A DNA stretch of 64,000 bases, taken from assembly GCF_000773975.1 (NCBI RefSeq), contig NZ_JRUQ01000024.1, forward strand, positions 1 through 64,000, read 5' to 3'. The position numbers and the translations under genes were made by a program. Shown here in pieces: positions 14,891 to 25,045 of the stretch. Each line of letters starts with the position of its first letter. Positions within the stretch are counted from its first letter, which is position 1. The notes below the pieces were generated by a model that worked only from the letters and a program-made list of their open reading frames with translations, was not told the origin of the DNA and did not search any database. The stretch is from Erwinia typographi. Its GTDB lineage: Bacteria; Pseudomonadota; Gammaproteobacteria; Enterobacterales; Enterobacteriaceae.

Positions 14891-15973
14891 ATGAAGCCTT
14901 CTATTGTTGCCAAACTGGAAGCCTTGCAGGAACGCCATGAAGAAGTTGAGGCGATGCTGGGCGATGCTGGCGTCATTGCCGATCAGGAACGTTTTCGCGC
15001 GCTCTCCAGAGAGTATGCCCAACTGACCGACGTCAGCCAGTGCTTCAGGCGCTGGCAGCAGAATCAGAACGATATTGCCGCCGCCGAAGAGATGCTCGAC
15101 GATGCTGAAATGCGCGATATGGCGCAGGAAGAGTTAAAAGAAGCCCGCGCGGTGACTGAGCAACTGGAGCAAGAGTTTCAGGTGCTGCTGCTGCCTAAAG
15201 ATCCCGACGATGAGCGTAACTGCTATCTGGAAGTGCGCGCTGGAACGGGTGGCGATGAGGCGGGGATTTTCGCTGGCGATCTGTTCCGCATGTACAGCCG
15301 CTATGCGGAGGCGCGCCGCTGGAAAATCGAGGTGCTCAGTGCCAGTGAGGGTGAGCACGGCGGCTATAAAGAGGTGATCGCTAAAGTGATTGGCGATGGC
15401 GCGTATGGCCGCCTGAAATTTGAGTCGGGTGGACATCGCGTGCAGCGCGTGCCGGAAACTGAATCCCAGGGGCGGATTCACACGTCCGCCTGCACCGTTG
15501 CGGTGATGCCGGAGCTGCCGGAAGCGGAAATGCCGGAAATCAACGCGGGCGATTTGAAAATTGATACCTTCCGTTCCTCCGGGGCCGGTGGTCAGCACGT
15601 TAACACCACCGATTCTGCGATTCGTATTACCCACCTGCCTACCGGGATTGTGGTGGAGTGTCAGGACGAGCGGTCCCAGCATAAAAACAAAGCGAAAGCG
15701 CTCTCCGTGCTTGGCGCGCGTATCCGTGCGGCGGAAACCGCCAGGCAGCATCAGGAAGAAGCGTCCACGCGCCGCAACCTGCTGGGAAGCGGCGACCGTT
15801 CCGATCGTAACCGCACCTATAACTATCCGCAGGGCCGCATCACCGATCACCGTATCAACCTGACGCTTTACCGACTGGACGAAGCGATGCAGGGCAAGCT
15901 GGATATGCTGATTGAGCCTGTGGTGCAGGAATATCAGGCGGATCAGCTGGCCGCGCTCTCCGGTCAGGATTAA
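14891..15973 (+). CDS. prfA: Peptide chain release factor 1
   Basis: RF1 reads UAG and UAA stops. The 360-aa protein has the stop-reading PxT motif (here PET in [13 protein letters not shown]) and the peptidyl hydrolysis GGQ motif in [20 protein letters not shown] 14891 follows the hemA stop by 39 bases; the stop overlaps the prmC start (TAATG). Confidence 0.97.
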   Translation: MKPSIVAKLEALQERHEEVEAMLGDAGVIADQERFRALSREYAQLTDVSQCFRRWQQNQNDIAAAEEMLDDAEMRDMAQEELKEARAVTEQLEQEFQVLLLPKDPDDERNCYLEVRAGTGGDEAGIFAGDLFRMYSRYAEARRWKIEVLSASEGEHGGYKEVIAKVIGDGAYGRLKFESGGHRVQRVPETESQGRIHTSACTVAVMPELPEAEMPEINAGDLKIDTFRSSGAGGQHVNTTDSAIRITHLPTGIVVECQDERSQHKNKAKALSVLGARIRAAETARQHQEEASTRRNLLGSGDRSDRNRTYNYPQGRITDHRINLTLYRLDEAMQGKLDMLIEPVVQEYQADQLAALSGQD

Positions 15974-16803
15974 TGACCCTCCGCCAGTGGCTGCGGGCGG
16001 CCATCGCCCGCTTAGCCGACAGCGACAGCCCGAAGCGGGATGCTGAAATCCTGCTGGGCCTGGTGACTGGCAAATCCCGCAGCTGGATTATTGCTTTCGA
16101 TGACAGCGAGCTTAGCGTGGAGCAGCTGGAGCAGCTGTCGGCTCTGTTGGAACGCCGCGCAGGCGGCGAACCCATCGCCTGGCTGACTGGCCATCGCGAG
16201 TTCTGGTCGCTGGATCTTGCCGTCTCCCCGGATACCCTTATTCCCCGCCCCGACACCGAACTGCTGGTGGAGCAGGCGCTTAGCCGCCTGCCAGCGCAGC
16301 CTGCAAACATTCTCGATCTCGGCACCGGCACCGGCGCCATTGCGCTGGCTATCGCCAGCGAAAGGCCGGATTGTCAGGTGATTGGGGTGGATCGCATTGC
16401 GGGCGCGGTGGCGCTGGCGGAGAGCAACGCGCAGCGCCTTGGTATCACCAACGCGCAGTTTCGCCTCAGCCACTGGTTCAGCGCTGTCTCAGGCGAACAG
16501 TTCGCGCTGATCGTCAGTAATCCTCCCTATATCGACGAAGCCGATGAGCATTTACGCCAGGGCGACGTGCGCTTTGAGCCGCACAGCGCGCTGGTTTCTG
16601 CAGAAAATGGCCTGGCGGATATCCGCCAGATCGCAGCAAAGGCTGGCGAGCATCTGCTGGCGGGAGGCTGGCTGCTGCTGGAGCACGGCTGGCAGCAGGC
16701 TCAGCAGGTGCGGGCTATTTTGAGCGAAAACGGTTTTACCGGCATCGCCACCTGTCAGGATTATGGCGGCAACGATCGCGTCACTTATGGACAAAAACCG
16801 TAG
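15973..16803 (+). CDS. prmC: Release factor glutamine methyltransferase
   Basis: PrmC methylates the Gln of the GGQ motif in RF1 and RF2. The 276-aa protein has the SAM-binding DLGTGTGAIALAIA (about residue 113) and the substrate motif NPPY (about residue 183). It is coupled to prfA, its substrate gene. Confidence 0.95.
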   Translation: MTLRQWLRAAIARLADSDSPKRDAEILLGLVTGKSRSWIIAFDDSELSVEQLEQLSALLERRAGGEPIAWLTGHREFWSLDLAVSPDTLIPRPDTELLVEQALSRLPAQPANILDLGTGTGAIALAIASERPDCQVIGVDRIAGAVALAESNAQRLGITNAQFRLSHWFSAVSGEQFALIVSNPPYIDEADEHLRQGDVRFEPHSALVSAENGLADIRQIAAKAGEHLLAGGWLLLEHGWQQAQQVRAILSENGFTGIATCQDYGGNDRVTYGQKP

Positions 16804-16899
16804 CCGCGAACAAGAGAATGGCCGAATGGCGAGCTCCCCGGCTGACTGGGAAGCCGTTTGGCGGTATCATCTATGAAAAATGCCATTGTTGGGGAGTGT

Positions 16900-17709
16900 A
16901 TGACGTCGATAGCAAATGTTGATCTCACAGCGTTACCGCTGTGCGAGGCCGTGATAGCCGCGACTCAGGCTATCCGCGCCGATTTTCCTGCTGAAGACGT
17001 GAAAAAGCAGTTAGCGGTGCTGGTAGAAGAGGCTCGCTCGGCAATTCCACAGCAGTTGGAACAGGATATGCAGCTCGAAAAACTGATCGAGCTGTTCTGG
17101 ACACAGTGGGGATTTGGCGGCGCCAGCGGCGTTTACCGCCTGTCGGACACCCTGTGGCTGGATAACGTGCTCAGAACCCGTCAGGGCACCGCCGTTTCGC
17201 TGGGCATTATTTTCCTTCATATTGCCGGACAGCTGTCGCTGCCGCTGATGCCGGTGATCTTTCCCACACAGCTAATCCTGCGGGCCGACTGGTTCGACGA
17301 AGAGATGTGGTTAATTAACCCGTTCAACGGCGATACCCTCGACGAACACACGCTGGAAGTGTGGCTCAAGGGCAACATCGGTCCGGTGGCGGAGCTGTAT
17401 GATGACGATTTGCAGGAAGCCGAGCCGCAGCTGGTGCTGAATAAAATGCTCGATACGCTAAAATCCGCGCTGATGGAAGAGAAGCAGATGGAGCTGGCGC
17501 TGCAGGTCAGCCAGGTGCTGGTGCAGATGGATCCAGAAGATCCTTATGAAATCCGCGATCGCGGGCTGATTTTTGCCCAGCTGGAGTGCGAGCATGTCGC
17601 TCTGAGCGATCTGACCTATTTTGTCGAGCAGTGTCCTGAGGATCCGGTCAGCGAGATGATTAAGCTGCAAATCCACTCGATTGAACAAAAACAGATTACG
17701 CTGCATTAA
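16900..17709 (+). CDS. sirB1: SirB1 family protein (transglutaminase-like/TPR)
   Basis: ATG 16900 (GGGGAG upstream) gives 269 aa, the same length as E. coli SirB1/YchA; in-frame starts at 16858 and 16873 would add an unlike N-terminus. Conserved stretches include GVYRLSDTLWLDNVL, VIFPTQLILRADW, INPFNGDTLDEH and YEIRDRGLIFAQLECEHVAL. The C-terminus is TPR-like. Biochemical function is not settled. sirB2, which precedes it in E. coli, is missing: only about 96 bases separate prmC and sirB1. Confidence 0.92.
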   Translation: MTSIANVDLTALPLCEAVIAATQAIRADFPAEDVKKQLAVLVEEARSAIPQQLEQDMQLEKLIELFWTQWGFGGASGVYRLSDTLWLDNVLRTRQGTAVSLGIIFLHIAGQLSLPLMPVIFPTQLILRADWFDEEMWLINPFNGDTLDEHTLEVWLKGNIGPVAELYDDDLQEAEPQLVLNKMLDTLKSALMEEKQMELALQVSQVLVQMDPEDPYEIRDRGLIFAQLECEHVALSDLTYFVEQCPEDPVSEMIKLQIHSIEQKQITLH

Positions 17710-17719
17710 CAATCAATAA

Positions 17720-18583
<864 letters not shown>

Positions 18584-18617
18584 GACCGCCTAAAGGACTT
18601 ATCAGGACAAGGAGTGG

Positions 18618-19031
18618 ATGATGAAAAGAGTGACCTTAGTGTTAACGGCTGCGATGCTATTGGGAGGGTGCAGTGCAGCCTCTCAGCAGAGCGAGCGGGC
18701 TGCGTTAGCTAACCGTAGCTTTGTGCTGACCACGGTTGATGGTCAGTCCATCACCGCGCCTGATGGCATGAAGCCAGGGATCAATTTCAGCGCCGATCTG
18801 CGCGTCACCGGCGTGATGTGCAACCGTTTCTTTGGTCAGGGCACGCTGAAAGGCAATGTCCTTAGCGTGCCGCAGATGGCCTCCACGCGCATGATGTGTA
18901 GCGATCCCCGGCTGAACCAGTGGGAAATGACCATCGGTAAAATGCTGGCTGCTGGCGCTACGGTTAAGCTCGAACAGAACACGCTAACGCTGGAAGGTGC
19001 CAGCCACTCGCTGGTCTACCGCGCACAGTAA
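18618..19031 (+). CDS. hslJ: HslJ-like outer-membrane lipoprotein (META domain)
   Basis: The 137-aa product has a lipoprotein signal with lipobox LLGGC at about residue 18 and a META/HslJ core: NRSFVLTTVDGQSI, VTGVMCNRFFGQGTLKGN and ASTRMMCSDPRLNQWEMTI. E. coli HslJ is 140 aa and linked to heat shock and novobiocin resistance, but it maps elsewhere there. GGAGTGG precedes the tandem ATGs (18618/18621). A strong terminator follows. Confidence 0.8.
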   Translation: MMKRVTLVLTAAMLLGGCSAASQQSERAALANRSFVLTTVDGQSITAPDGMKPGINFSADLRVTGVMCNRFFGQGTLKGNVLSVPQMASTRMMCSDPRLNQWEMTIGKMLAAGATVKLEQNTLTLEGASHSLVYRAQ

Positions 19032-19053
19032 CGCTTTTCCGCACCGTCGATGA

Positions 19054-19087
19054 AAGCGGGGCGAACTCAGTTCGCCCCGCTTTTTTT
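19054..19087. terminator. Strong terminator between hslJ and chaA
   Basis: AAGCGGGGCGAACT pairs with AGTTCGCCCCGCTT across a one- to three-base loop, followed by seven T's. It ends hslJ and, less strongly, the converging chaA. Confidence 0.9.
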
Positions 19088-19109
19088 ATGCCATCCTGCT
19101 GCAAAGCCT

Positions 19110-20207
19110 CTACAGCATCACGGTCATCAGGTAGCCGATAAACAGCGCCAGGTGGGCCGCGCCATTCAGCACGTTGGTTCGGCCAGTTGAGAACGAAATC
19201 TGGCACAGCAGCAGGGCGGCGATCATCACCACCATCTGCGGCGGCTCAAGGCCAAAGATCAGCTGCTGGCCGGTCAGCGTGGCAATAATCGTTACCGCCG
19301 GGACGGTTAGTGAAATGGTCGCCAGCACCGAGCCGAAGAACAGGTTCATCGCCCGCTGCACCTGATTAGCCAGCACCGCTTTAATCGCCCCCAGGCCTTC
19401 CGGAGAGAGGATCAGCAGCGCCACCAGGAAGCCGGTAAACTGCTCCGGCGCATTCAGCCCGGTAAGCAGGGATTCCAGCGGCGTGGCGTTCATCTTGGTG
19501 ACGGCGATCACCGCAATCAGATGAATAATCAGCCATATCGAGTGCCAGGCGTTAGAGTGAGCAGAGGGCTTGCCGTGGTGCGGGTTATCGTCGTCGCTCT
19601 CGTCCTCGTGTTCATAGACAAACAGGCTCTGGTGGGTTTTGGTCTGGATCAGCAGGAACACGCCGTACATTGCGGCAGAAATGGCTGAAATCAGCAGCGC
19701 CTGGCCGACGGAAAAATTGCCGCCGGGCAGGGCGTTAGGAAACACCAGCACGAGGATGCCCAGCGGGAAAATAGCAATCAGATACTGTTTTACCCCGGCC
19801 AGGTTGACGTATTGCGTGGCGAACTTCCGTCCCCCCATCAGCAGGGCGGCACCCACCAGACCACAGGTGACAATCATGATGATCGAGTAGAGCGTATCGC
19901 GCATCAGCGCCGGTGCGGCATCGCCAGTCGCCATCAGCGCCGAGATCAGGCTCACTTCAAGAATCACCACTGACAGGCTGAGGATCAGCGAGCCGTAGGG
20001 TTCGCCAAGGCGATGCGCCAGCACATCCGCATGGCGAACCACGCTGAAGGCGCTGCTGAGGATCGCCACCAGAGCAATCAGGTTGATAATAACAACAACG
20101 GGGAGTGAACCAGTGGTTCCCCAGAACCATAAAATAGCCAGTGCGGCGATGGGAAGGAGCAGAGAAGTTTCTTTATGGCGCGTTTTTACACCTTCATGGG
20201 CAGTCAT
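19110..20207 (-). CDS. chaA: Sodium-potassium/proton antiporter ChaA
   Basis: ChaA exchanges Na+, Ca2+ or K+ for protons at the inner membrane and belongs to the CaCA cation antiporters. The 365-aa protein has about eleven membrane segments in two halves. Both halves show the family's acidic motifs: ILSLSVVILEVSLISALMAT in the first and GFLVALLILSPEGLGAIKAV in the second. A charged linker (EDESDDDNPHHGKPS) separates them. It lies next to kdsA and divergent from chaB, as in E. coli. Confidence 0.95.
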   Translation of the reverse strand: MTAHEGVKTRHKETSLLLPIAALAILWFWGTTGSLPVVVIINLIALVAILSSAFSVVRHADVLAHRLGEPYGSLILSLSVVILEVSLISALMATGDAAPALMRDTLYSIIMIVTCGLVGAALLMGGRKFATQYVNLAGVKQYLIAIFPLGILVLVFPNALPGGNFSVGQALLISAISAAMYGVFLLIQTKTHQSLFVYEHEDESDDDNPHHGKPSAHSNAWHSIWLIIHLIAVIAVTKMNATPLESLLTGLNAPEQFTGFLVALLILSPEGLGAIKAVLANQVQRAMNLFFGSVLATISLTVPAVTIIATLTGQQLIFGLEPPQMVVMIAALLLCQISFSTGRTNVLNGAAHLALFIGYLMTVML

Positions 20208-20610
20208 AGGCTTTTATCCTTGTTTATCTGTCCTGTTTGCCTGAATCCAGGTCTTGCCTGCAGGCATAAAATAATAGCATCGAAGTGAACTGGTTATATT
20301 ACAAGCTGCGGAAGTGTAACGGTTAATGTGGTATGCGGCGGTAAAATTTACGATGTTTTACAGCTGTTTTCTGAAAATAACGTTTAATGCCAGGTTAATC
20401 GACTTGTTTGCTATTATACCTATGAATAGAAATGTTTTATTTTTATGATAAAGCGATAAAACATCATTATTTTAAGGGTTTGTGACATAAGTTTCCACTG
20501 GAAATTAAGTTCTTGCTGTGAAACGTCGATAAAATGGAGTAAATCCGCTATTGGCAGGGTGGGGGGAATTGAGCCAGGCTTATCAGGTGTCTACCTTGAG
20601 GAGAAAAATA
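20208..20610. other. chaA-chaB divergent intergenic region
   Basis: About 400 AT-rich bases without a credible gene. It holds an extended -10 (TGCTATTAT at about 20408-20416) pointing toward chaB and an inverted repeat built from GTAAAATTTAC/GTTTTAC near 20340-20362. A GAGGAGA ribosome binding site precedes chaB. No regulator site can be named. Confidence 0.4.
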
Positions 20611-20844
20611 ATGCCTTATCAATCCCGTTCTTCCCTGCCGGATAGCGTAAAACATGTGCTGCCTGCCCACGCCCAGGATATCTATAAAGAGGCTTTTAAC
20701 AGCGCCTGGGATGAATATAAAGAGCAGAAAGACCGTAAGGGTGATGACTCGCGTGAAGAAGTTGCCCATAAAGTTGCCTGGTCAGCCGTTAAGCACAGCT
20801 ACAAAAAAGGCGATGACGATAAATGGCACAAAATACAGGGATAA
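20611..20844 (+). CDS. chaB: ChaB, putative regulator of cation transport
   Basis: ATG 20611 behind GAGGAG gives a 77-aa protein (E. coli 76). It is nearly all conserved: SVKHVLPAHAQDIYKEAFNS, AHKVAWSAVKHSYKKGDDDK. The frame reaches back to 20551 but the extra residues do not match the family. Its proposed link to ChaA regulation is weakly supported. Confidence 0.93.
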   Translation: MPYQSRSSLPDSVKHVLPAHAQDIYKEAFNSAWDEYKEQKDRKGDDSREEVAHKVAWSAVKHSYKKGDDDKWHKIQG

Positions 20845-20867
20845 AAGGGGCGGGAGTTCCCGCCTTT
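20844..20867 (+). terminator. Intrinsic terminator after chaB
   Basis: GGCGGG (20849-20854) pairs with CCCGCC (20859-20864) around AGTT, with AAAGG/CCTTT extending the stem. The T-run is short. The next 290 bases to chaC hold no gene. Confidence 0.6.
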
Positions 20868-21161
20868 GCTGTCTGAACGCTTCTGATAACCTTTCCACAC
20901 TACCCAGTCTGCTGCCTTCCTCAGAAAATCCGCTTTCCCACCCGTTTAATCCACCGATGCCCTGTTAAGTTTTGCTTTAAAATGCCGATGAGTAAATTAA
21001 GGGAAATTTTTTCTTTTGTGATGCAGTTCAAACTTGATTGCGCGGGGCGAAATGGCATAAGGTCATTGATAGCGTTAAAACGATAAGTTTCTTAATAATT
21101 CAACTTCAGGGATGGAATTCACGTAGTGGTAGGGAAAGAGGCAGTGGTTGGGGGAGGTTCT
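20868..21161. other. chaB-chaC spacer
   Basis: About 290 bases without a supported gene. It separates chaB from chaC and presumably carries a chaC promoter; no clear -35/-10 pair was found. An unlikely short frame at 21038-21220 was discarded. Confidence 0.35.
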
Positions 21162-21839
21162 GTGCTGACAAGAGATTTCTTATTAAAAGCGGATTGCAAG
21201 ACGGCTTTTGGTGCTATTGAGGAATCACTGTTATGGACCTGTGAGCAACGGGCAGCCTCACTAGCCGCCACGCTGGCCTGTCGGCCTGACCATAGTCCCG
21301 TGTGGATTTTTGGCTACGGCTCGCTGATGTGGAATCCGGTCTTCGAGTCCGATGAAGTAGCGGAAGGCACTCTGACCGGCTGGCACCGGGCGTTCTGCCT
21401 GCGGCTGACCGCCGGTCGCGGCACGGCCAGCCAGCCGGGCCGGATGCTGGCGCTGAAAGAGGGCGGCGAGACTACCGGCCTGGCGTTTCGTCTGCCGGAA
21501 GAGAAGCTGCATGAAGAGCTTGAGCTGTTGTGGAAGCGGGAAATGGTGACCGGTTGCTATCTGCCCACCTGGTGCGAGCTGGCGCTGGCGGATGGTCGCA
21601 GAGTGACGGCGATGGCCTTCGTCATGGACCCGCGCCACCCGCTGTATGAATCCGACTCCTGTCCGAAAACTATCGCGCCGTTAATTGCTCAGGCCAGCGG
21701 CCCGCTGGGGACCAACGCCCAGTATCTCTACTCGCTTGAACAGGAGCTGAACAAGCGTGGCTTGTATGACGACTGCCTGACCGATCTGGTCCAGCGCGTT
21801 CGCGAACTTCAGCAGTGCCACAATGATATGGTAGGGTGA
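21162..21839 (+). CDS. chaC: Glutathione-specific gamma-glutamylcyclotransferase
   Basis: ChaC cleaves glutathione to 5-oxoproline and Cys-Gly in the cytosol. GTG 21162, four bases after GGGGGAGG, gives the family N-terminus VLTRDFLLKADCKTAFGAIE and 225 aa; the frame from 21126 is not supported. The substrate-binding motif is FGYGSLMWNP, and the catalytic Glu lies in LLWKREMVTGCYLPTW. Confidence 0.93.
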   Translation: MLTRDFLLKADCKTAFGAIEESLLWTCEQRAASLAATLACRPDHSPVWIFGYGSLMWNPVFESDEVAEGTLTGWHRAFCLRLTAGRGTASQPGRMLALKEGGETTGLAFRLPEEKLHEELELLWKREMVTGCYLPTWCELALADGRRVTAMAFVMDPRHPLYESDSCPKTIAPLIAQASGPLGTNAQYLYSLEQELNKRGLYDDCLTDLVQRVRELQQCHNDMVG

Positions 21840-21845
21840 TCTCCG

Positions 21846-23300
21846 CTACAGGCCGGGGTTAATCAGCCAGGTTCCCGCCCGGTTAATCTCCAGCTGCTGG
21901 CTGTGTACCGCCGTGCCGGAATGTACCTCAATTTTATAACTTCCCGCCGCCAGATTCAGCGAGGCGTAGCCGCTGTTGTTTGGTTTCACGTCCATCGGCG
22001 TGCCGTTCAGCAGCACGGTTTCACCGCTGCTCAGCCTGAGATAAACCGTTGCCAGCATCGGCGCACTGCTTGCCGCCGCCCCTGGCGCTGTACCGGCGGC
22101 TGGTGCGCTGGAGCTTGCCCCACCTGCTACCGCGGCATGTTCAATATCATCACCGCTGCCTCCATGGTTAAGCGCCACAACCAGTCCGATAACCGCCAGA
22201 ACGGCAATCCCACTCAGCACGGCCAGCGGTTTTGACAGCCTGCGGCCGCTGCGGGAGTTAATTAACTCAGCCGCGCCCGCAGCCGGATTGACGGCCACAA
22301 TCGTCGCCCCCTGCGTAAGTTCAGGTGCCACCGTCGCTTCTTCAGGCGGTTCAGAGATGGGCGTGACGCTGGTTACCAGTTGCTCAACGCTGCTGACCGG
22401 TAGCTCAACCAGTGCGGCCAACTCATCAATAGACTGCGGGCGGTCCTGCGGCTTCATCGCCAGCGACCGGTCGATGGCATTCAGCAGCGCGAGCGAGAAG
22501 CCTTCAGGCCGCAGCTGCGTCAGAGGCTGATAGCGATCTTCAATACAGCGCACCACGCTGACCGGCGGAGGAGCGCCGGTGACCAGCGTATGCAGTACTG
22601 CTCCCAGCGCGTAGATGTCTGTCCACGGGCCCTGGTCGCTGTCGCTCTCTTCGCTGTACTGCTCAATTGGCGCATAGCCTGGCTTGAGCATGATTTCGGT
22701 TTCATCCGACAGGTTGCCGATCTCTTTGCGCGCCGAGCCGAAGTCCAGCAGCACCGGCAGTTGGCTATCCTGGATCTGAATATTATCGAGAGAAATATCG
22801 CGGTGCAGATAGCCGCCGCGATGAATGGTATCGATTGCGCCAAACAGCGGCGGCAGCAGCTGACGTATCCAGGCGTCGTTGATGCTGTCCGGGCTGCTCT
22901 GCTGCCACGCTTTTAGCGTCATCCCGCTGTAGTACAGCGTGCCCATATAGGCGGTGCCGTTCTCTTCCCAGAAGCGCAGGACGTGCAGCAGACCGGGATG
23001 GTTGAAGCGGGCCAGCAGGCGAGCCTCCTGGATAAAGCTGGATAAGCCCGCGTTAAAAAGTTTCTGGTAGCGCTCGCCGCGCAGCACTATCGCCAGATCC
23101 TCTCCCCGGGTGGCCAGCGAAATGGGCAGATACTCTTTAATTGCAATGGTGCGCTCAAGCAGGTGATCCCAGGCACGGTAGACGATGCCAAAGCCGCCGC
23201 CACCAATCACTTCCTTGATTTCAAACTCATTAAAACGGTGTCCCGCCGGGAGAGCGTTAGGGACAGTTTTCGTTTTTTCGTTCGCCGACATAGTATCCAT
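21846..23300 (-). CDS. Membrane-anchored Ser/Thr protein kinase (PpkA-like)
   Basis: The 484-aa protein has a Hanks-type kinase domain at about residues 25-300. It includes the Gly loop IGGGGFGIVYRA, the Lys in IAIKEYL, the catalytic HRDISLDN, the DFG in VLLDFGSARK and TDIYALGAVLHTLVTG. One membrane segment follows (about 365-385, LAVLSGIAVLAVIGLVVAL), then an Ala/Ser linker and a small PEGA-like domain ending LINPGL. All catalytic residues are present. With the phosphatase and FHA protein upstream it forms a kinase-phosphatase-FHA switch like PpkA-PppA-Fha1 of type VI secretion. It ends the minus-strand cluster. Confidence 0.85.
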   Translation of the reverse strand: MDTMSANEKTKTVPNALPAGHRFNEFEIKEVIGGGGFGIVYRAWDHLLERTIAIKEYLPISLATRGEDLAIVLRGERYQKLFNAGLSSFIQEARLLARFNHPGLLHVLRFWEENGTAYMGTLYYSGMTLKAWQQSSPDSINDAWIRQLLPPLFGAIDTIHRGGYLHRDISLDNIQIQDSQLPVLLDFGSARKEIGNLSDETEIMLKPGYAPIEQYSEESDSDQGPWTDIYALGAVLHTLVTGAPPPVSVVRCIEDRYQPLTQLRPEGFSLALLNAIDRSLAMKPQDRPQSIDELAALVELPVSSVEQLVTSVTPISEPPEEATVAPELTQGATIVAVNPAAGAAELINSRSGRRLSKPLAVLSGIAVLAVIGLVVALNHGGSGDDIEHAAVAGGASSSAPAAGTAPGAAASSAPMLATVYLRLSSGETVLLNGTPMDVKPNNSGYASLNLAAGSYKIEVHSGTAVHSQQLEINRAGTWLINPGL

Positions 23301-23306
23301 CCGGAG

Positions 23307-24254
23307 TTAGTTAACGGTGCGCCAGGCGCCAATAGCCGGATCGGCCAGATCGACATGCAGATCATCCACCAGCAGCACGGTAAGTTTCGTTTGCGGATCT
23401 ACCATTGCAGACCAGGCCTTGCGTAAGGTATCCACCCGCGTTTTCAGCTGTTCGGGAGTGGTGGCCTGATTCTTATCCATTTTGACCAGCAGCACGCCGT
23501 CAAAGGACCAGACGTGCTCTCCGGCATTGAATGACAGCAGCAGCCAGCTGTCGGGGGCATCCGCTTTAGCGGCAACCAGACGCTGATTGTTGGCGGCGAC
23601 AATATCCAGCTCGCCAGCAGCGGGATGCACGTTTTTCAGCGGATAGCCCTCGTAAAACTGCACGACTACCGGCTGGGTTTCCCCTTTGCTGGAGAGGGTC
23701 AGTTCGCTGTTGCCTTCCAGCCAACCCTCGGTTGAGCAGCGGAGGTTTTTGTCGTCCGGGATAAAGAGAGACTGACCATGTTCATCCCACCAGGTGCGAA
23801 AATGGCAGCCGCCCGGCAGATCAAAATGCTGTAACGGCTCGCTGTTAGCCGGCTGGGAAAGATCCAACGGGGCCGCGTTGCTGGCCGTGGCGGCAGCGGT
23901 GGCATCGGCAATGACGATTGGTCGCCAGCTCTGCTCTTTCGCCGCCGTGCCGGTTGCCAGCACTGAGCCAGCACCGTTGGTCATCTGCCACGGCAGCTCA
24001 ACCAGCTTGCCGCACTGATTTTGCAGCAGGTTGCCAACGCGGGGCAGAAAGGTTGTCAGCACGCTGGACTCTTTACTTTTACCTGACACGATACGCAAAT
24101 GAAGGGTTTCCTTGCACCAGTCCTGCGGCGCGTTACTCTCCACGTTGTCAATAAACACCTCCAGCGCCAGGCTGGGAGAGTAAACCACACGGTAATCATC
24201 GGCCTGTGCGGCCGTTGCTATCAGCAAGACAGTGGCGGGCAACCAGAATTTCAT
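23307..24254 (-). CDS. Exported protein of the T6SS-like cluster, unknown function
   Basis: The 315-aa protein has a cleavable signal peptide (MKFWLPATVLLIATAAQA) and is otherwise soluble, so it is probably periplasmic. Several Cys residues (DWCKETLHL, QNQCGKL, GGCHFRTW, LRCSTEGW) could form disulfides. It lies between the phosphatase and kinase genes with short gaps and may be the external partner of the kinase's C-terminal domain; that is inference. No family is recognised. Confidence 0.6.
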   Translation of the reverse strand: MKFWLPATVLLIATAAQADDYRVVYSPSLALEVFIDNVESNAPQDWCKETLHLRIVSGKSKESSVLTTFLPRVGNLLQNQCGKLVELPWQMTNGAGSVLATGTAAKEQSWRPIVIADATAAATASNAAPLDLSQPANSEPLQHFDLPGGCHFRTWWDEHGQSLFIPDDKNLRCSTEGWLEGNSELTLSSKGETQPVVVQFYEGYPLKNVHPAAGELDIVAANNQRLVAAKADAPDSWLLLSFNAGEHVWSFDGVLLVKMDKNQATTPEQLKTRVDTLRKAWSAMVDPQTKLTVLLVDDLHVDLADPAIGAWRTVN

Positions 24255-24268
24255 AGCGTTCCTTGGTG

Positions 24269-25045
24269 TTAATCACGCGGCGGTAAAAATCGGGCTGAAT
24301 CCGCCATGGACTGTAAAAGTGTGGTTTCCTGCGGCGAGCCTACCCAAACGGCCACGGCGCTTAAATTATCTTTTTTTTCACTGCGGTTGATGGCTTTTTG
24401 CATCAGTGCCAGCCACTCATCGGCCGAGTTGACCATTCTTAACGCCTGCTCCATCTCCTGCGGCGTCAGGCTGCACCAGAAGCCATCGGTACAGACCAGG
24501 AAGGCATCGCCGTCTTCCAGCGGCATCACTTCGCTATAGCTGACCGGAAGGGCGCCGTCCGCACCGAGCGCATTATAAAGTAAATTACTGTTAATGCCGG
24601 AACTATCAACACCGGCATCCTTCATCTGCTGCGCCAGGCTGTGGTCCCGCGTGACCGTATGGATAAATCCGCGGCGAAAGTGATAAACGCGGCTGTCACC
24701 TGCGTGCACCCACCATGAGCACTGCTGTACCCGGTCGATAAACAGCGCGGCAAGCGTGGTGCTCATCCGTTGATAATTCGGATTATTCCTCTGCGCCCGG
24801 CGGATAACCTGGTCGGCATTATGCACCCATTTCCCGGTATCCGCTGGGACGATAGCCCGATCGTCAGGCAGTTCTGCCAGCAGCGTGTCGCGGGCCAGCC
24901 TCGCCGCTGTTTCACCGCCGGGCGTGCCGGCCACGCCATCGCACACCAGAAAACAAGCTGACTGTATGCCGACTCTGGCGCCGGTTTCATCCTGATTGCT
25001 CTCTCTTGCGCCAATTTGTGACGTCGAAGCATAGTTTATGTTCAT
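24269..25045 (-). CDS. PP2C-type Ser/Thr phosphatase (PppA-like)
   Basis: The 258-aa protein has the PP2C metal motifs: RESNQDETGA, FLVCDGVAGTPGGETAA, WWVHAGDSRVYHF, and LVCTDGFW with a late KKDNLSAVAV. It would reverse phosphorylation by the neighbouring kinase, as PppA does to PpkA targets in type VI secretion. Its start overlaps the FHA gene's end by four bases. Confidence 0.87.
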   Translation of the reverse strand: MNINYASTSQIGARESNQDETGARVGIQSACFLVCDGVAGTPGGETAARLARDTLLAELPDDRAIVPADTGKWVHNADQVIRRAQRNNPNYQRMSTTLAALFIDRVQQCSWWVHAGDSRVYHFRRGFIHTVTRDHSLAQQMKDAGVDSSGINSNLLYNALGADGALPVSYSEVMPLEDGDAFLVCTDGFWCSLTPQEMEQALRMVNSADEWLALMQKAINRSEKKDNLSAVAVWVGSPQETTLLQSMADSARFLPPRD

